Assembly: GCF_003711265.1 (NCBI RefSeq)
Contig: NZ_CP024634.1
Location: 2,728,001 to 2,792,000, forward strand
Reading direction: 5' to 3'
From: Bathymodiolus thermophilus thioautotrophic gill symbiont
GTDB lineage: Bacteria; Pseudomonadota; Gammaproteobacteria; PS1; Pseudothioglobaceae
DNA length: 64,000 bases
The translations under genes were made by a program, and so were the position numbers. Numbering within the stretch: position 1 is the first letter of the stretch; the number at the start of each line of letters is the position of its first letter. Below the pieces are notes generated by a model. The model had not been told where the DNA came from. It searched no databases and saw only the letters and a list, made by a program, of their open reading frames with translations. Shown piece after piece: positions 51,469 to 63,855 of this stretch.

Positions 51469-51629
51469 GAGGTCTTTGCATAAATATGGGTGATTAGCAA
51501 AATTCAATTTTTGTCCAATTGGTAATTTTCTTAAATCTTGTCCTAGCAGGGCTAAGGCTAAGTTTAAAAAATTACCAAGTGGGTGAAAAGTGGATTGTTG
51601 ATGATTATTTATATTTATGCAAAGGTCTC
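51469..51629 (+). repeat. Full-length 161-bp MITE, third intact copy
   Basis: It begins GAGGTCTTTGCATAAATATGG and ends TATTTATGCAAAGGTCTC, with the same arms and centre (CCTAGCAGGGCTAAGG) as the copies at 21340 and 50793. It lies only 515 bases from the second copy in the same orientation. These two copies could support recombination that would delete the VOC gene. Confidence 0.93.
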
Positions 51630-51763
51630 AATTTAAGTAAAAAAAATATTTTTCCCTATGGTTACCAGTTTTTCATTAAAGTAAATTCCATGCCTTGCCC
51701 TTGCTCATAATTTGTTAATTTTTAATGCGCCCTTGGTTACTTCAATGTGTAAAGCAATATAGC

Positions 51764-51792
51764 GTGAAAAATCCAAAAAAATAAGTTATAAT
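51764..51792 (+). promoter_or_regulatory. Putative promoter of the beta-barrel protein gene
   Basis: A perfect -10 box TATAAT lies 35 bases before the start codon, with a weaker -35 GTGAAA 17 bases upstream of it. AAGGAAA before the ATG is the ribosome binding site. Confidence 0.5.
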
Positions 51793-51826
51793 TTAACTTT
51801 CAATTACAACAAAGGCCTCAAGGAAA

Positions 51827-52333
51827 ATGAAAAAGATAGGAAAAATAAATGCTTTAATATTAACTGGAATGTTATCAATGCCAATATACGCTGAGGAAAT
51901 AATAGCTGAAGCTGGAAAAATAACAATTGAAGCTGGCATAGGTGTTAATTACGGTGGCTTAATTGGTGTAACCGCCAGTAAGCCAATAAATGCAAAAATA
52001 GAATTGTTTGCTGGACTGGGCATCTCAGGTAATAAAACTGGATACACTGTCGGTGGTAGATATTATATTGATGATTCTATTCGTCTCATTGCAAATTATG
52101 GCACTAACGCCCTCATTGAAACTGAAAAATTCTATCGGGAGACTGATTATGAAATTTTTGAAGGATTAAATTTTGGCGTGGGCTATCTTGTCAACAATAG
52201 ATGGTCAATTGATTTAATGTATATTGATGCATCAAAAGCAGACGATAGAATAGAGGAGTTAAAAAGAGAAGGCTATGTTCTCTCTGGACAATCTTCTGGA
52301 AAAGTCAAGCTGTCTTTGGGGTATCGCTGGTAA
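51827..52333 (+). CDS. Small outer-membrane beta-barrel-type protein
   Basis: A 168-residue protein with a Sec signal peptide (INALILTGMLSMPIYA, cleavage before EE). The mature 145 residues alternate polar and hydrophobic positions in about eight strands: AGIGVNYGGLIGVTA, IELFAGLGISGNKTGYTVGG, SIRLIANYGTNALI, FGVGYLVNNRWSIDLMYI. It ends KLSLGYRW with the C-terminal aromatic residue used by the outer-membrane insertion machinery. It is an OmpW/OmpX-sized barrel of unknown cargo. A promoter-like sequence and a strong terminator flank it, so it is a single-gene unit. Confidence 0.75.
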   Translation: MKKIGKINALILTGMLSMPIYAEEIIAEAGKITIEAGIGVNYGGLIGVTASKPINAKIELFAGLGISGNKTGYTVGGRYYIDDSIRLIANYGTNALIETEKFYRETDYEIFEGLNFGVGYLVNNRWSIDLMYIDASKADDRIEELKREGYVLSGQSSGKVKLSLGYRW

Positions 52334-52380
52334 CAACTTCCCTCTAATTTAAATATAAGTTGTAAACATAACAACGATTC

Positions 52381-52415
52381 TGTCGCTCCGAATGCAATTG
52401 GAGCGACATTTTTTT
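52381..52415 (+). terminator. Rho-independent terminator of the beta-barrel gene
   Basis: GTCGCTCC, a ten-base loop, then GGAGCGAC followed by ATTTTTTT. It is a strong GC stem with a T-run in the direction of the upstream gene, 49 bases after its stop codon. Confidence 0.88.
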
Positions 52416-52786
52416 AAATTATTGTCAGTAAATTTTACTATTAATCTAGTCCTTTAAAAAGCACTTGTTCAAATGAAATTTTAGCCAATGGTGGATTAGA
52501 GCGTAGAACAAAGTTTTTTATTGAAAACTTAAAGGTACAGCATCTAAATTGCTAGGCTGGCAATATGCTTTTAATAGCGAACTGTGTTAAATAGTAGTCT
52601 ACACGAGGTTTTATAAGCATACCAAACAAAGGGGTTTGTATAAATGTTAGGCTATAAAGTTGAATAAATTTATTTCTTGCTTTTATGCATTTCAATGGCG
52701 ACAACTAACCTGAGATTCCGCTAGATACACTTTTTTTTTATACCAAGATAATTAGATATGTCATAAAGATAAAACCAAACAAAAAA
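52416..52786. other. Intergenic region with nothing recognisable
   Basis: About 370 AT-rich bases between the terminator and the sqr stop codon. I see no open frame of note, no MITE and no tRNA. Short frames lack coding character, and it may be decayed gene sequence. Confidence 0.5.
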
Positions 52787-54073
52787 CTATTTTTTCTTCA
52801 AGCGCTCAATGCCCAATATTTTAAAAATGTATTTTTGATACGCAGGCTCTGGGTTGCCTGTTTTCATATTGCGGATGAAAAATTTCTCAAAGGCAATTTT
52901 TGCCAAATGCATCATTTTGCCTTTCTTTGCCCAAGTTACATTTCTTGGTGGAATTTGTGGCATGGCGATAAATGCCGCACCTGTATCACCCATATCGGCA
53001 ATACAAACTGCATTCCAAGTTGGAATATTTGATGGGGCTTTGCCGTTGATCATGTCTTCAATATTATGCACAACTGCGGTTACCATAGATTCAATCATAT
53101 AACCTGTTTTAGGTGTGCCACACATGACAGGTGTTACTTCAACAGGGGGAATAGCGATATTCACGCCGACTGAGAAAATATTGTCTTTAACGGGGGATTG
53201 TTGATAGTCGTTTACCATGACAAAGCCACGAGGATTAACGAAACCAGCGTCGACATTCGCCAAATTTGCAACTGTGTCAACTCCCTTAAAGGCTGGTAAT
53301 AACATAGTGTGCTTACTGGCGATTTCAATCGTTTTCAGTGCCTCGCCATTCTCATCACATTCACTAACAATCACCTTGTCTGCTTCAACTTTGTCAACTT
53401 TAGAATTGGTATGCCATTTAATGTGACGATGTCTAAATTCAGATTCTAACAACCCTCTGGAATCACCAACACCACCCAGACCTAAATGTCCGATATAAGG
53501 CTCAGGGGTAACAAAAGTTATGGGACATTTGTCACGAATACCGCGTTTTTTCAAATCAGTATCCATAATTGTGGCAAATTCATAAGCGGGACCAAAGCAA
53601 GAGGCGCCTTGTGCAGCACCTACAACGATTGGGCCACCGCCATTGGCACAGAAATCTTCCCATTCTTGACGGGCAATTTCGGCGTGTGCCGTGGTGCAGA
53701 TAGAAACGCTATGTTCCTCTGGCCCTAAACCTTCAATTTCGTCAAATGCTAATTTGGGGCCAGTGGCCAAAACTAAATAATCATAGTCAACCACTTTGTC
53801 GCCGACCATAACTTGGTTTTCGTTTGGCTTAATTTCAGTTGCTTCACCAATAATTAAGTTGATTTCTTTGCGTTTTAATCTAGGTTCAAGCTCAATACTA
53901 ATATCATCCTCAGAGCGCCAGCCAACTGCTAACCATGGATTTGAGGGGATAAAATTAAAATTTGGGTTATTCGAAATAACCGTTATTTTATGATTCTTGC
54001 CCAATGTTTTCTTTATATCGTAAGCAAACGGCAGTCCACCTGTACTTGCACCAATTACAACAACATGTGCCAT
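52787..54073 (-). CDS. sqr: Sulfide:quinone oxidoreductase-like flavoprotein
   Basis: FAD-dependent oxidoreductase of 428 residues, predicted to oxidise sulfide at the membrane and pass electrons to quinone. The FAD fold opens HVVVIGASTGGLPFAYDI, YDYLVLATGPKLAF follows, and IFSVGVNIAIPP marks the second FAD segment. Cysteines at 126 (SVSICTTAH), 159 (AQGASCFGP) and 318 (PVMCGTPKTGYM) match the three catalytic Cys expected of type I-like SQR. The C-terminus is amphipathic and basic (FEKFFIRNMK, GIERLKKK), fitting monotopic membrane attachment. It is divergent from the atp operon with a repeat between. Flavocytochrome-type FccB is the main alternative, but there is no signal peptide. Confidence 0.85.
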   Translation of the reverse strand: MAHVVVIGASTGGLPFAYDIKKTLGKNHKITVISNNPNFNFIPSNPWLAVGWRSEDDISIELEPRLKRKEINLIIGEATEIKPNENQVMVGDKVVDYDYLVLATGPKLAFDEIEGLGPEEHSVSICTTAHAEIARQEWEDFCANGGGPIVVGAAQGASCFGPAYEFATIMDTDLKKRGIRDKCPITFVTPEPYIGHLGLGGVGDSRGLLESEFRHRHIKWHTNSKVDKVEADKVIVSECDENGEALKTIEIASKHTMLLPAFKGVDTVANLANVDAGFVNPRGFVMVNDYQQSPVKDNIFSVGVNIAIPPVEVTPVMCGTPKTGYMIESMVTAVVHNIEDMINGKAPSNIPTWNAVCIADMGDTGAAFIAMPQIPPRNVTWAKKGKMMHLAKIAFEKFFIRNMKTGNPEPAYQKYIFKILGIERLKKK

Positions 54074-54164
54074 ATTTCCCTCAACTATTTTATAAAAGTT
54101 TTGGTATTATTGAGTGTGTTGCCTTTGTTGTCAAGTTTATAAGAATATCATTATATTTTAATAA

Positions 54165-54463
54165 AGGCTCTTACATAAATATATGAATGATTAAAAAAAT
54201 TCAATTTTTTACCAGATTGATGATTTTATTAAAACTCACCCCAAGACCCCACATTAAACATGAATATCAAATGAAGGGCAAGTTTTATTTAGTTGTAATT
54301 TTTTATAAAGCCTATATCTAGCAGAACTAAGATTAGGATGTTCGTTAATATTTATATCTAATGCAGAGGCTTTTCTGGCGGGATTAAGACTGGGTTTAAA
54401 AAATTGCCAAGTAGATGGAAAGTGGATTTTTGATGATTATTCATATTTTATACAAAGACCTTT
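54165..54463 (+). repeat. Strongly diverged, enlarged MITE relic between sqr and atpI
   Basis: The left end resembles AGGCTCTTACATAAATATATG and the right end TATTTTATACAAAGACCTTT. Arms TTCAATTTTTTACCAGATTG and AATTGCCAAGTAGATGG are recognisable. About 140 extra bases of unclear origin are inserted, and a second loop-like motif (CTAGCAGAACTAAG) appears. It is one of the oldest-looking copies. Confidence 0.7.
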
Positions 54464-54493
54464 AATTAAATAAAAAACTCAATAAAATTGCCT

Positions 54494-54521
54494 TCAATCT
54501 TTATTATTTAGGCTGTATAAT
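54494..54521 (+). promoter_or_regulatory. Putative promoter of the atp operon
   Basis: A perfect -10 TATAAT directly preceded by TG lies 43 bases before the atpI start. The best -35 at suitable spacing is TTCAAT, 16 bases upstream, which is weak. The strong extended -10 region may compensate. Confidence 0.55.
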
Positions 54522-54563
54522 GCACATTTTTTAATAGGTTTGTAATATTTTGAGGTTTTGGCG

Positions 54564-55989
<1,426 letters not shown>

Positions 55990-56017
55990 GTTATTATTAT
56001 TTTAAAGGCATAAGACT

Positions 56018-56488
56018 ATGAACATTAATGCAACTTTGTTTGGGCAAATGATCATGTTCGCCATGTTTACATGGTTTTGCATGAAGTTTGTGTGGCCGCC
56101 AATTGTAGCGGCTATGGAAGAGCGTAAAAAGCGCATCGAAAGCGGTTTAATTGCGGCAGAACGAGGATTATCGGAGCACAAAGAAGCGCAACAAAAAGCG
56201 CAAGAAATGCTCAACCAATCCAAAGATCAGGCCTCTGAAATTATTGCCAATGCCACTAAACAAGCGTCCAATATAGTTGAAGACGCTAAAGGTACTGCCT
56301 CTCAAGAAGCGCAGCGTATTAAAACGCAAGCGCAAACAGAAATTGAGCAAGAGTCTCAGCGAGTGCGTAATGAGTTAAAAGACCAAGTGTCTGGCTTAGT
56401 TATGCAGGGTGTGCGTTCCGTTCTAGGAAAAGAAGTAGACGCCAAAGCACACCAAGGCATGCTAGAAAAGTTATCACAAACTTTATAG
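56018..56488 (+). CDS. atpF: F0F1 ATP synthase subunit b
   Basis: Peripheral-stalk subunit of 156 residues. One N-terminal membrane helix (ATLFGQMIMFAMFTWFCMKF) is followed by VWPPIVAAMEERKKRIE and a long charged coiled coil to the C-terminus, with Ala- and Gln-rich heptads as usual. It forms a dimer that connects subunit a to the delta subunit. It is located between atpE and atpH in standard order. Confidence 0.94.
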   Translation: MNINATLFGQMIMFAMFTWFCMKFVWPPIVAAMEERKKRIESGLIAAERGLSEHKEAQQKAQEMLNQSKDQASEIIANATKQASNIVEDAKGTASQEAQRIKTQAQTEIEQESQRVRNELKDQVSGLVMQGVRSVLGKEVDAKAHQGMLEKLSQTL

Positions 56489-56497
56489 GACTGAGCA

Positions 56498-57049
56498 GTG
56501 GAACTAACGACAATCGCCAAACCTTATGCCAACGCAATTTTTGAGATTGCACAGCAAAATAAGTCTTATGCTGACTGGAAAGAAGTTTTAACAGTGGGTG
56601 CATTGGTTGCTGACGATACAACAATGCGTGCATTTGTTGCTTCGCCTAGTTCAAGCAAATCTGACAAAGTTGAAACCATGGTAGCGGTATTTAAGTCGGC
56701 TTTAAATAGAGTGTTGAGCAAGCAAGAATCATCATTTGTTAATTTGTTATTAGAAAATGGCCGTATGGAAATTTTGCCAGCTATTTTAGAATTGTTCGAA
56801 ACAATGAGCAATTTGAATGGTGACACCAAAACATTTCATATTGTTAGTGCTTACCAATTAAGCGAAAAAGAAAAAGCGCAAATCGTTAGCGATTTGTCAA
56901 ATAAATACAGCACAACGGTCAATATCGATGTTACAGTAGATGAGAATCTAGTTGGTGGCGTGGTGATTAAAGAAGGTGATAAAGTGATTGATTTGTCAAT
57001 CCAAGCTCGAATAGGTGAGTTGGGTTCACATCTGTCGGTTACTTATTAA
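56498..57049 (+). CDS. atpH: F0F1 ATP synthase subunit delta
   Basis: Stator subunit of 183 residues that links the peripheral stalk to the alpha3-beta3 head. It opens ELTTIAKPYANAIFEIAQQN, has VNLLLENGRMEILPAILELF in the middle and ends with the conserved LVGGVVIKEGDKVIDLSI and RIGELGSHL. The start is GTG, preceded by GGACTGAG, nine bases after atpF. Standard length and order. Confidence 0.94.
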   Translation: MELTTIAKPYANAIFEIAQQNKSYADWKEVLTVGALVADDTTMRAFVASPSSSKSDKVETMVAVFKSALNRVLSKQESSFVNLLLENGRMEILPAILELFETMSNLNGDTKTFHIVSAYQLSEKEKAQIVSDLSNKYSTTVNIDVTVDENLVGGVVIKEGDKVIDLSIQARIGELGSHLSVTY

Positions 57050-57085
57050 TTTAAAAATTTATAATATTATTAAAGAGGAAGAGTT

Positions 57086-58627
57086 ATGCAATTAAACGCC
57101 AGCGAAATTAGTGATTTAATTAAAAAACAAATAGAAGGTTTTGATTTTGCAGCCGAGGCACGCACAGAAGGAACCGTTATTAGTGTTAGTGATGGCATTG
57201 TTCGTATTCATGGCTTGGCTGATGTTCAATTTGGTGAAATGCTTGAGTTCCCTGGCAAAACATTTGGCATGGCACTTAACTTGGAACAAGATTCGGTTGG
57301 CGCAGTAGTGCTGGGCGATTATCTGCATATCTCTGAAGGCAATACGGTCAAATGTACCAACCGCCTAATGGAAGTACCCGTCGGTGAGGCCATGCTAGGT
57401 CGTGTTGTTAACCCGCTAGGCAAGCCAATTGACGGCAAAGGCGATATTGACACACAACATTCTCACCCACTAGAAATTGTTGCACCAGGCGTTATTGACC
57501 GTCAATCTGTTGACCAGCCAATTCAAACTGGGGTTAAGGCGATTGATGCAATGGTACCAGTAGGTCGTGGACAACGAGAGTTGATTATTGGTGACAGGCA
57601 AACAGGTAAAACAGCAGTAGCAGTTGATGCTATTATCAATCAAAAAGACACCGGTGTTAAATGCGTGTATGTTGCGATTGGTCAAAAAGACTCTTCTGTG
57701 GCAGCCGTTGTGCGCAAATTGGAAGAGCATGGCGCATTAGAAAATACAATTATTGTTTCAGCAGGTGCTTCTGACTCAGCGGCACTGCAATATATTGCCC
57801 CTTATGCCGGTTGTGCAATGGGCGAATACTTCCGTGACCGTGGCGAAGATGCGTTAATCGTTTATGACGACTTAACCAAGCAAGCATGGGCCTATCGTGA
57901 AGTGTCTTTATTATTGAAGCGTCCACCGGGTCGTGAAGCCTATCCAGGTGATGTATTCTACTTACACTCTCGCTTACTTGAGCGGGCATCGCGTGTGAAT
58001 GCAGACTATGTTGAAGCATTCACAAACGGTGAAGTCAAGGGCAAAACAGGCTCATTGACTGCCTTGCCAATTATTGAAACCCAAGGGGGCGATGTATCTG
58101 CATTCGTGCCAACCAATGTAATTTCTATTACCGATGGCCAGATTTTCTTGGAAACTGACTTGTTTAACGCAGGTATTCGTCCAGCGATTAATGCAGGTTT
58201 GTCCGTTTCTCGAGTCGGTGGTGCAGCACAAACCAACATTATTAAAAAGTTGGGTGGCGGTATTCGTCTTGACCTTGCTCAATATCGTGAATTGGCAGCA
58301 TTTGCACAATTTGCATCAGACCTCGATGCAGAAACAAAAGCACAAATTGATCGTGGCCAGCGAGTAACAGAATTAATGAAGCAAAACCAATATTCACCCC
58401 TATCAGTGGCTGAATTGGCAACTTCATTGTTTGCGGCTAACTCAGGTTCATTAGATGATATTGATGTTAATAAAATAGTTGATTTTGAAGCGGCATTGCT
58501 TGCTTATATGGGTGCAAACCAAACCGTGTTAATGGACAAGATTAACGAAACAGGCGATTACAACGATGATATTGCTGGCGAATTACAAGCAGCAATTGAC
58601 GATTTTAAAACAAACCACACTTGGTAA
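57086..58627 (+). CDS. atpA: F0F1 ATP synthase subunit alpha
   Basis: Non-catalytic nucleotide-binding subunit of the F1 head, 513 residues. It opens [19 protein letters not shown], has [19 protein letters not shown], the Walker A loop [16 protein letters not shown] and [20 protein letters not shown]. The signature block [18 protein letters not shown] is present and the C-terminal helical domain is complete. AGAGGAAGAG precedes the ATG. Full length and intact. Confidence 0.98.
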   Translation: MQLNASEISDLIKKQIEGFDFAAEARTEGTVISVSDGIVRIHGLADVQFGEMLEFPGKTFGMALNLEQDSVGAVVLGDYLHISEGNTVKCTNRLMEVPVGEAMLGRVVNPLGKPIDGKGDIDTQHSHPLEIVAPGVIDRQSVDQPIQTGVKAIDAMVPVGRGQRELIIGDRQTGKTAVAVDAIINQKDTGVKCVYVAIGQKDSSVAAVVRKLEEHGALENTIIVSAGASDSAALQYIAPYAGCAMGEYFRDRGEDALIVYDDLTKQAWAYREVSLLLKRPPGREAYPGDVFYLHSRLLERASRVNADYVEAFTNGEVKGKTGSLTALPIIETQGGDVSAFVPTNVISITDGQIFLETDLFNAGIRPAINAGLSVSRVGGAAQTNIIKKLGGGIRLDLAQYRELAAFAQFASDLDAETKAQIDRGQRVTELMKQNQYSPLSVAELATSLFAANSGSLDDIDVNKIVDFEAALLAYMGANQTVLMDKINETGDYNDDIAGELQAAIDDFKTNHTW

Positions 58628-58639
58628 GCAGAGTAGATA

Positions 58640-60924
<2,285 letters not shown>

Positions 60925-61341
60925 ATGTCAAGCATGTATGTCGATGTCGTCAGTGCCACTGAATCGCTTTATTCAGGTGAAGCAAAGTGCGTGTTTGCAC
61001 CTGCATCAACGGGTGAATTAGGCATTTATCCAAAGCACATGGCGCTTCTATCCGTTTTAAAACCCGGTGAAGTTCGCATTGAAACCGAAAGCGGCATTCA
61101 TTCTATTTATGTGTCTGGTGGCGTTGTTGAAGTGCAACCCGATGCAGTAACCATTTTTTCTGACACTGCAATCAGAGCCAATGATTTAGACGAATCCAAA
61201 GCCCTAGAAGCCAAACAACGCGCAGAAGAAGCCATGGCAAACGCCGAAGGTGAAAAAGATATTTCAGCAACACAAGCAGCCCTTGCCGAGTCAATGGCGC
61301 AGTTGCAAATGATTTCTAAAATGCGTGGTAAGAAAATTTAA
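60925..61341 (+). CDS. atpC: F0F1 ATP synthase subunit epsilon
   Basis: Rotor subunit of 138 residues that also inhibits ATP hydrolysis. The N-terminal beta-sandwich (VDVVSATESLYSGEAKCVFA, STGELGIYPKHMALLSVLKP) is followed by GGVVEVQPDAVTIFSDTAIR and a C-terminal helical hairpin (EAKQRAEEAMANAEGEKD). It begins directly after the atpD stop codon and closes the atpIBEFHAGDC operon. Confidence 0.95.
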   Translation: MSSMYVDVVSATESLYSGEAKCVFAPASTGELGIYPKHMALLSVLKPGEVRIETESGIHSIYVSGGVVEVQPDAVTIFSDTAIRANDLDESKALEAKQRAEEAMANAEGEKDISATQAALAESMAQLQMISKMRGKKI

Positions 61342-61353
61342 AGTTGACCAATT

Positions 61354-61962
61354 ATGAAAAAACATTTTATTTCAATATTTGTACTTATCCTTTTATTGAC
61401 AGGTTGCAGCACAACTCCCTTGACCAAGCAACAATTAAGCAAAGTCCAAACTGTTGCTATTGTCAATAGTTTCCCTAAACACCCTAGTTATTCACTCATT
61501 GGAACAACAGTTTTTCAAAATGAGATCAGTTATATAGGGGGCGAAGATTATCGAGCAGAATTGTCCAATATGTTTGTTAAATACTTTACTCAAAAAGGCT
61601 ATAAAAATATTGCTGTTTATAATAATAAAAAAGAAGCCAAAGGTGATTTAATTATAATGCTTGAACCTGCAGAACTAAATGTCCCTGGTGTTTACGGCAA
61701 TGTAGGTTATGGAATTTATCAAAAATCATTTTTTGGGATTTCTGGCGATCCACTCACTTATATAGAAATGAATGCTTCTGCAGAATTAAGATCTGGTGAG
61801 GAATTTAATACGCATTTTCATAACTCAATACCTACTTCATTTAAGAAATTAACCAAGAAATGGAACGACCTATCTGATTCTAAAAAAGATGCCATTAGGG
61901 GCAAAATCAAGAAAAGCATGAAAAAATCTGTAAAATCAGCCATGCATGATCTCGGGTTATAG
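61354..61962 (+). CDS. Putative lipoprotein downstream of the atp operon
   Basis: A 202-residue predicted lipoprotein with a short signal peptide and lipobox LTGC near residue 18. The mature protein has a mixed alpha/beta region (VQTVAIVNSFPKHPSYSLIG, FVKYFTQKGYKNIAVY, GDLIIMLEPAELNVPG) and a basic C-terminal helix rich in Lys (GKIKKSMKKSVKSAM). I do not recognise a family. It lies 12 bases after atpC and may be read through from the atp operon. A terminator-like hairpin follows at 62095. Confidence 0.6.
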   Translation: MKKHFISIFVLILLLTGCSTTPLTKQQLSKVQTVAIVNSFPKHPSYSLIGTTVFQNEISYIGGEDYRAELSNMFVKYFTQKGYKNIAVYNNKKEAKGDLIIMLEPAELNVPGVYGNVGYGIYQKSFFGISGDPLTYIEMNASAELRSGEEFNTHFHNSIPTSFKKLTKKWNDLSDSKKDAIRGKIKKSMKKSVKSAMHDLGL

Positions 61963-62094
61963 CCGTAGAAAAATCTAACTTCACGAAATATCTTAATCCG
62001 GCATTTAACTACCAGGTTAGAGCGTTTTTTCAAAAATAAAATGGCATTATAGGCAGATATTTTGAAAATTCACGATCTTACCATTTTCTACTGA

Positions 62095-62124
62095 AACGCC
62101 TTCTGCTTGAAGGCGTTTTATTTT
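62095..62124 (+). terminator. Possible terminator for the atp/lipoprotein transcript
   Basis: AACGCCTTC, loop TGCTT, GAAGGCGTT followed by TTATTTT on the plus strand, 132 bases after the lipoprotein stop. It lies within the coding 3' part of the convergent split alkyltransferase gene. Confidence 0.45.
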
Positions 62125-62285
62125 GAGAGAAATATCATAGGCAAAACCGCCTAAGTCGCCATTTGATTTCACCACACGATGGCAAGGTATTGCGGGGGCA
62201 AAGGGGTTTTTATTCATGGCACTGCCAACGGCACGAAATGCTTTGGGATTGCCGATTAGTTTGGCAAGTCCGCCGTAGGTAATTA

Positions 62286-63792
62286 GTCAACCCTTAAAAA
62301 CCACACAACAATTTGATTTATAACAATAAAAAATCAAATACCCATAGACAAATCAACCAACTTTTGGTATAACAATACTCTTTTACTGGTCGTTTTACCT
62401 AAAAAATATGCTAACCGAATCCTTACCAATATCCACCCAAAACAATTTATTCCATTCAGAGCTTTTTAATCAATTAGACATCAAAGACCCACTCATTACA
62501 CTATCTCACGCCATAGACTGGCAAGTTTTCAATGATGCCTTCACCAAGCACTATTGCCTTAACAATGGCAGACCCTCAAAACCCATTCGCCTAATGGTAG
62601 GCTTGCTTATCCTCAAACAGTTAGAGAATCTATCAGATGAAGCCGTTGTTATGCAGTTTAAAAGAAACCCGTATTACCAATACTTTTGTGGTCACAGTGC
62701 TTATATTGCTAATGTACCTTGTAACGCCACTGAGTTAGTGCATTTCAGAAAACGCATTGGCGTTAAAGGTTTTAATCTTATCTTTAAAATGAGCGTTGAG
62801 TTACACGGTAAAAAAGCACAAGAGTCAACTGTGTTAATTGACACCACCGTTCAAGAGAAAAACATCACTTATCCTACTGACGCCAAACTGGCAATTAAGA
62901 TAATTAATCGCTTAAACAAACTGGCAAAACAACACAGCATCAAACAGCGAAGAACTTATGTCAAAGAAGTTAAAAACTGTCGTCTTAGCATTCGCCACTT
63001 TCGCCATGTCAAAAAGCGTGCCAAAGCCAAAAAAGCCCTTAAAAGACTCAGAACCATTGCCAACAAGCTTATCCGTGAACTGCAACGCAAACTTCCAGCC
63101 TATTCTTTGTTTGAAATCTATCAAAAAGACTTCTTGTTCTACCAAAAAGTGCTCGCTCAACAACCTGGAGACAAAAACAAAATTTACGCCCTACATGAGC
63201 CTGATGTTTATGTTATTGCCAAAGGCAAAGACCATAAGAAATATGAATATGGCAACAAAGTTTCAATCGTCTCTACCAAAGACAGCAACATTATCGTTGG
63301 CGTGGCAAGCCATAAAACAAACATTCATGATTCAAAAACACTAGATACAGCCATTGTTCACGCTAACGCTAATCGTATCAAGCCCATTCAGAAGGCAGTA
63401 TGTGATAGAGGGTATGTGGGTGCAAAAGAAGTATTAGGTGCTGAAATCATCTTACCTAAAAAGCCCCTGAAACGAGACAGCCGTTACCAACGAGATAAAA
63501 AGCGTAAGTTGTGTAAAAGACGAGCAGCAATAGAACCTATCATTGGACATCTTAAAGCAGATTTTAGATTGTCTAGGAATTTACTCAAAGGGCAAGTTGG
63601 TGATGAGATTAATGTTTTAATGGCTGCTATAGCGTGGAATTTGAAAAAGTGGCTGATTGCCACTGTTATTTTTTTGTCTTTGCAAAAAATTGGTTTGTTT
63701 TTTGTGAAAAGGGCGAGGATTTTGTGTGTTATTGTTTGAAAACTGGTTTGGTTGATTAGGGGTGGTGGGGTTTGGGGTTTTTAAGGGTTGAC
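62286..63792 (+). mobile_element. Insertion sequence of IS5-like type, 1507 bp, intact
   Basis: Perfect 17-bp terminal inverted repeats: GTCAACCCTTAAAAACC at the left end and its complement GGTTTTTAAGGGTTGAC at the right. The sequence TAATTA occurs immediately outside both ends (62280-62285 and 63793-63798), consistent with a six-base target duplication, although TAATTA is itself palindromic. One transposase gene fills the element. The intact ends and gene suggest recent transposition into the alkyltransferase gene. The ends are unrelated to those of the 161-bp MITE. Confidence 0.92.
62408..63739 (+). CDS. IS5-type DDE transposase
   Basis: A 443-residue transposase. The N-terminal part (SHAIDWQVFNDAFTKHYCLN, RPSKPIRLMVGLLILKQLEN) is the DUF772-like region. 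The catalytic residues are likely the Asp in VLIDTTVQEKNITYP, the Asp in AVCDRGYVGAKEV and the Glu in RRAAIEPIIGHLKAD. A basic insert between the first and second Asp (RHFRHVKKRAKAKKALKRL) is typical of this IS5/IS1182-like group. No frameshift or stop interrupts it, so it may be active. It lies wholly within the 17-bp inverted repeats. Confidence 0.93.
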   Translation: MLTESLPISTQNNLFHSELFNQLDIKDPLITLSHAIDWQVFNDAFTKHYCLNNGRPSKPIRLMVGLLILKQLENLSDEAVVMQFKRNPYYQYFCGHSAYIANVPCNATELVHFRKRIGVKGFNLIFKMSVELHGKKAQESTVLIDTTVQEKNITYPTDAKLAIKIINRLNKLAKQHSIKQRRTYVKEVKNCRLSIRHFRHVKKRAKAKKALKRLRTIANKLIRELQRKLPAYSLFEIYQKDFLFYQKVLAQQPGDKNKIYALHEPDVYVIAKGKDHKKYEYGNKVSIVSTKDSNIIVGVASHKTNIHDSKTLDTAIVHANANRIKPIQKAVCDRGYVGAKEVLGAEIILPKKPLKRDSRYQRDKKRKLCKRRAAIEPIIGHLKADFRLSRNLLKGQVGDEINVLMAAIAWNLKKWLIATVIFLSLQKIGLFFVKRARILCVIV

Positions 63793-63855
63793 TAATTACT
63801 GTGCCAGCAGGGACTTTATCTTTAAGGGTTTGGTAGCACAGTTGTTGAAATTGGG

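Noticed and set aside
51805-51820. A MITE end (CAAAGGCCTC) in front of the beta-barrel gene
   Set aside because: Only about ten bases match and the rest of the arm is absent; chance similarity cannot be excluded.
62286-63792. The IS as the autonomous parent of the 161-bp MITE
   Set aside because: Its terminal repeats (GTCAACCCTTAAAAACC) share no likeness with the MITE ends (GAGACCTTTGC).
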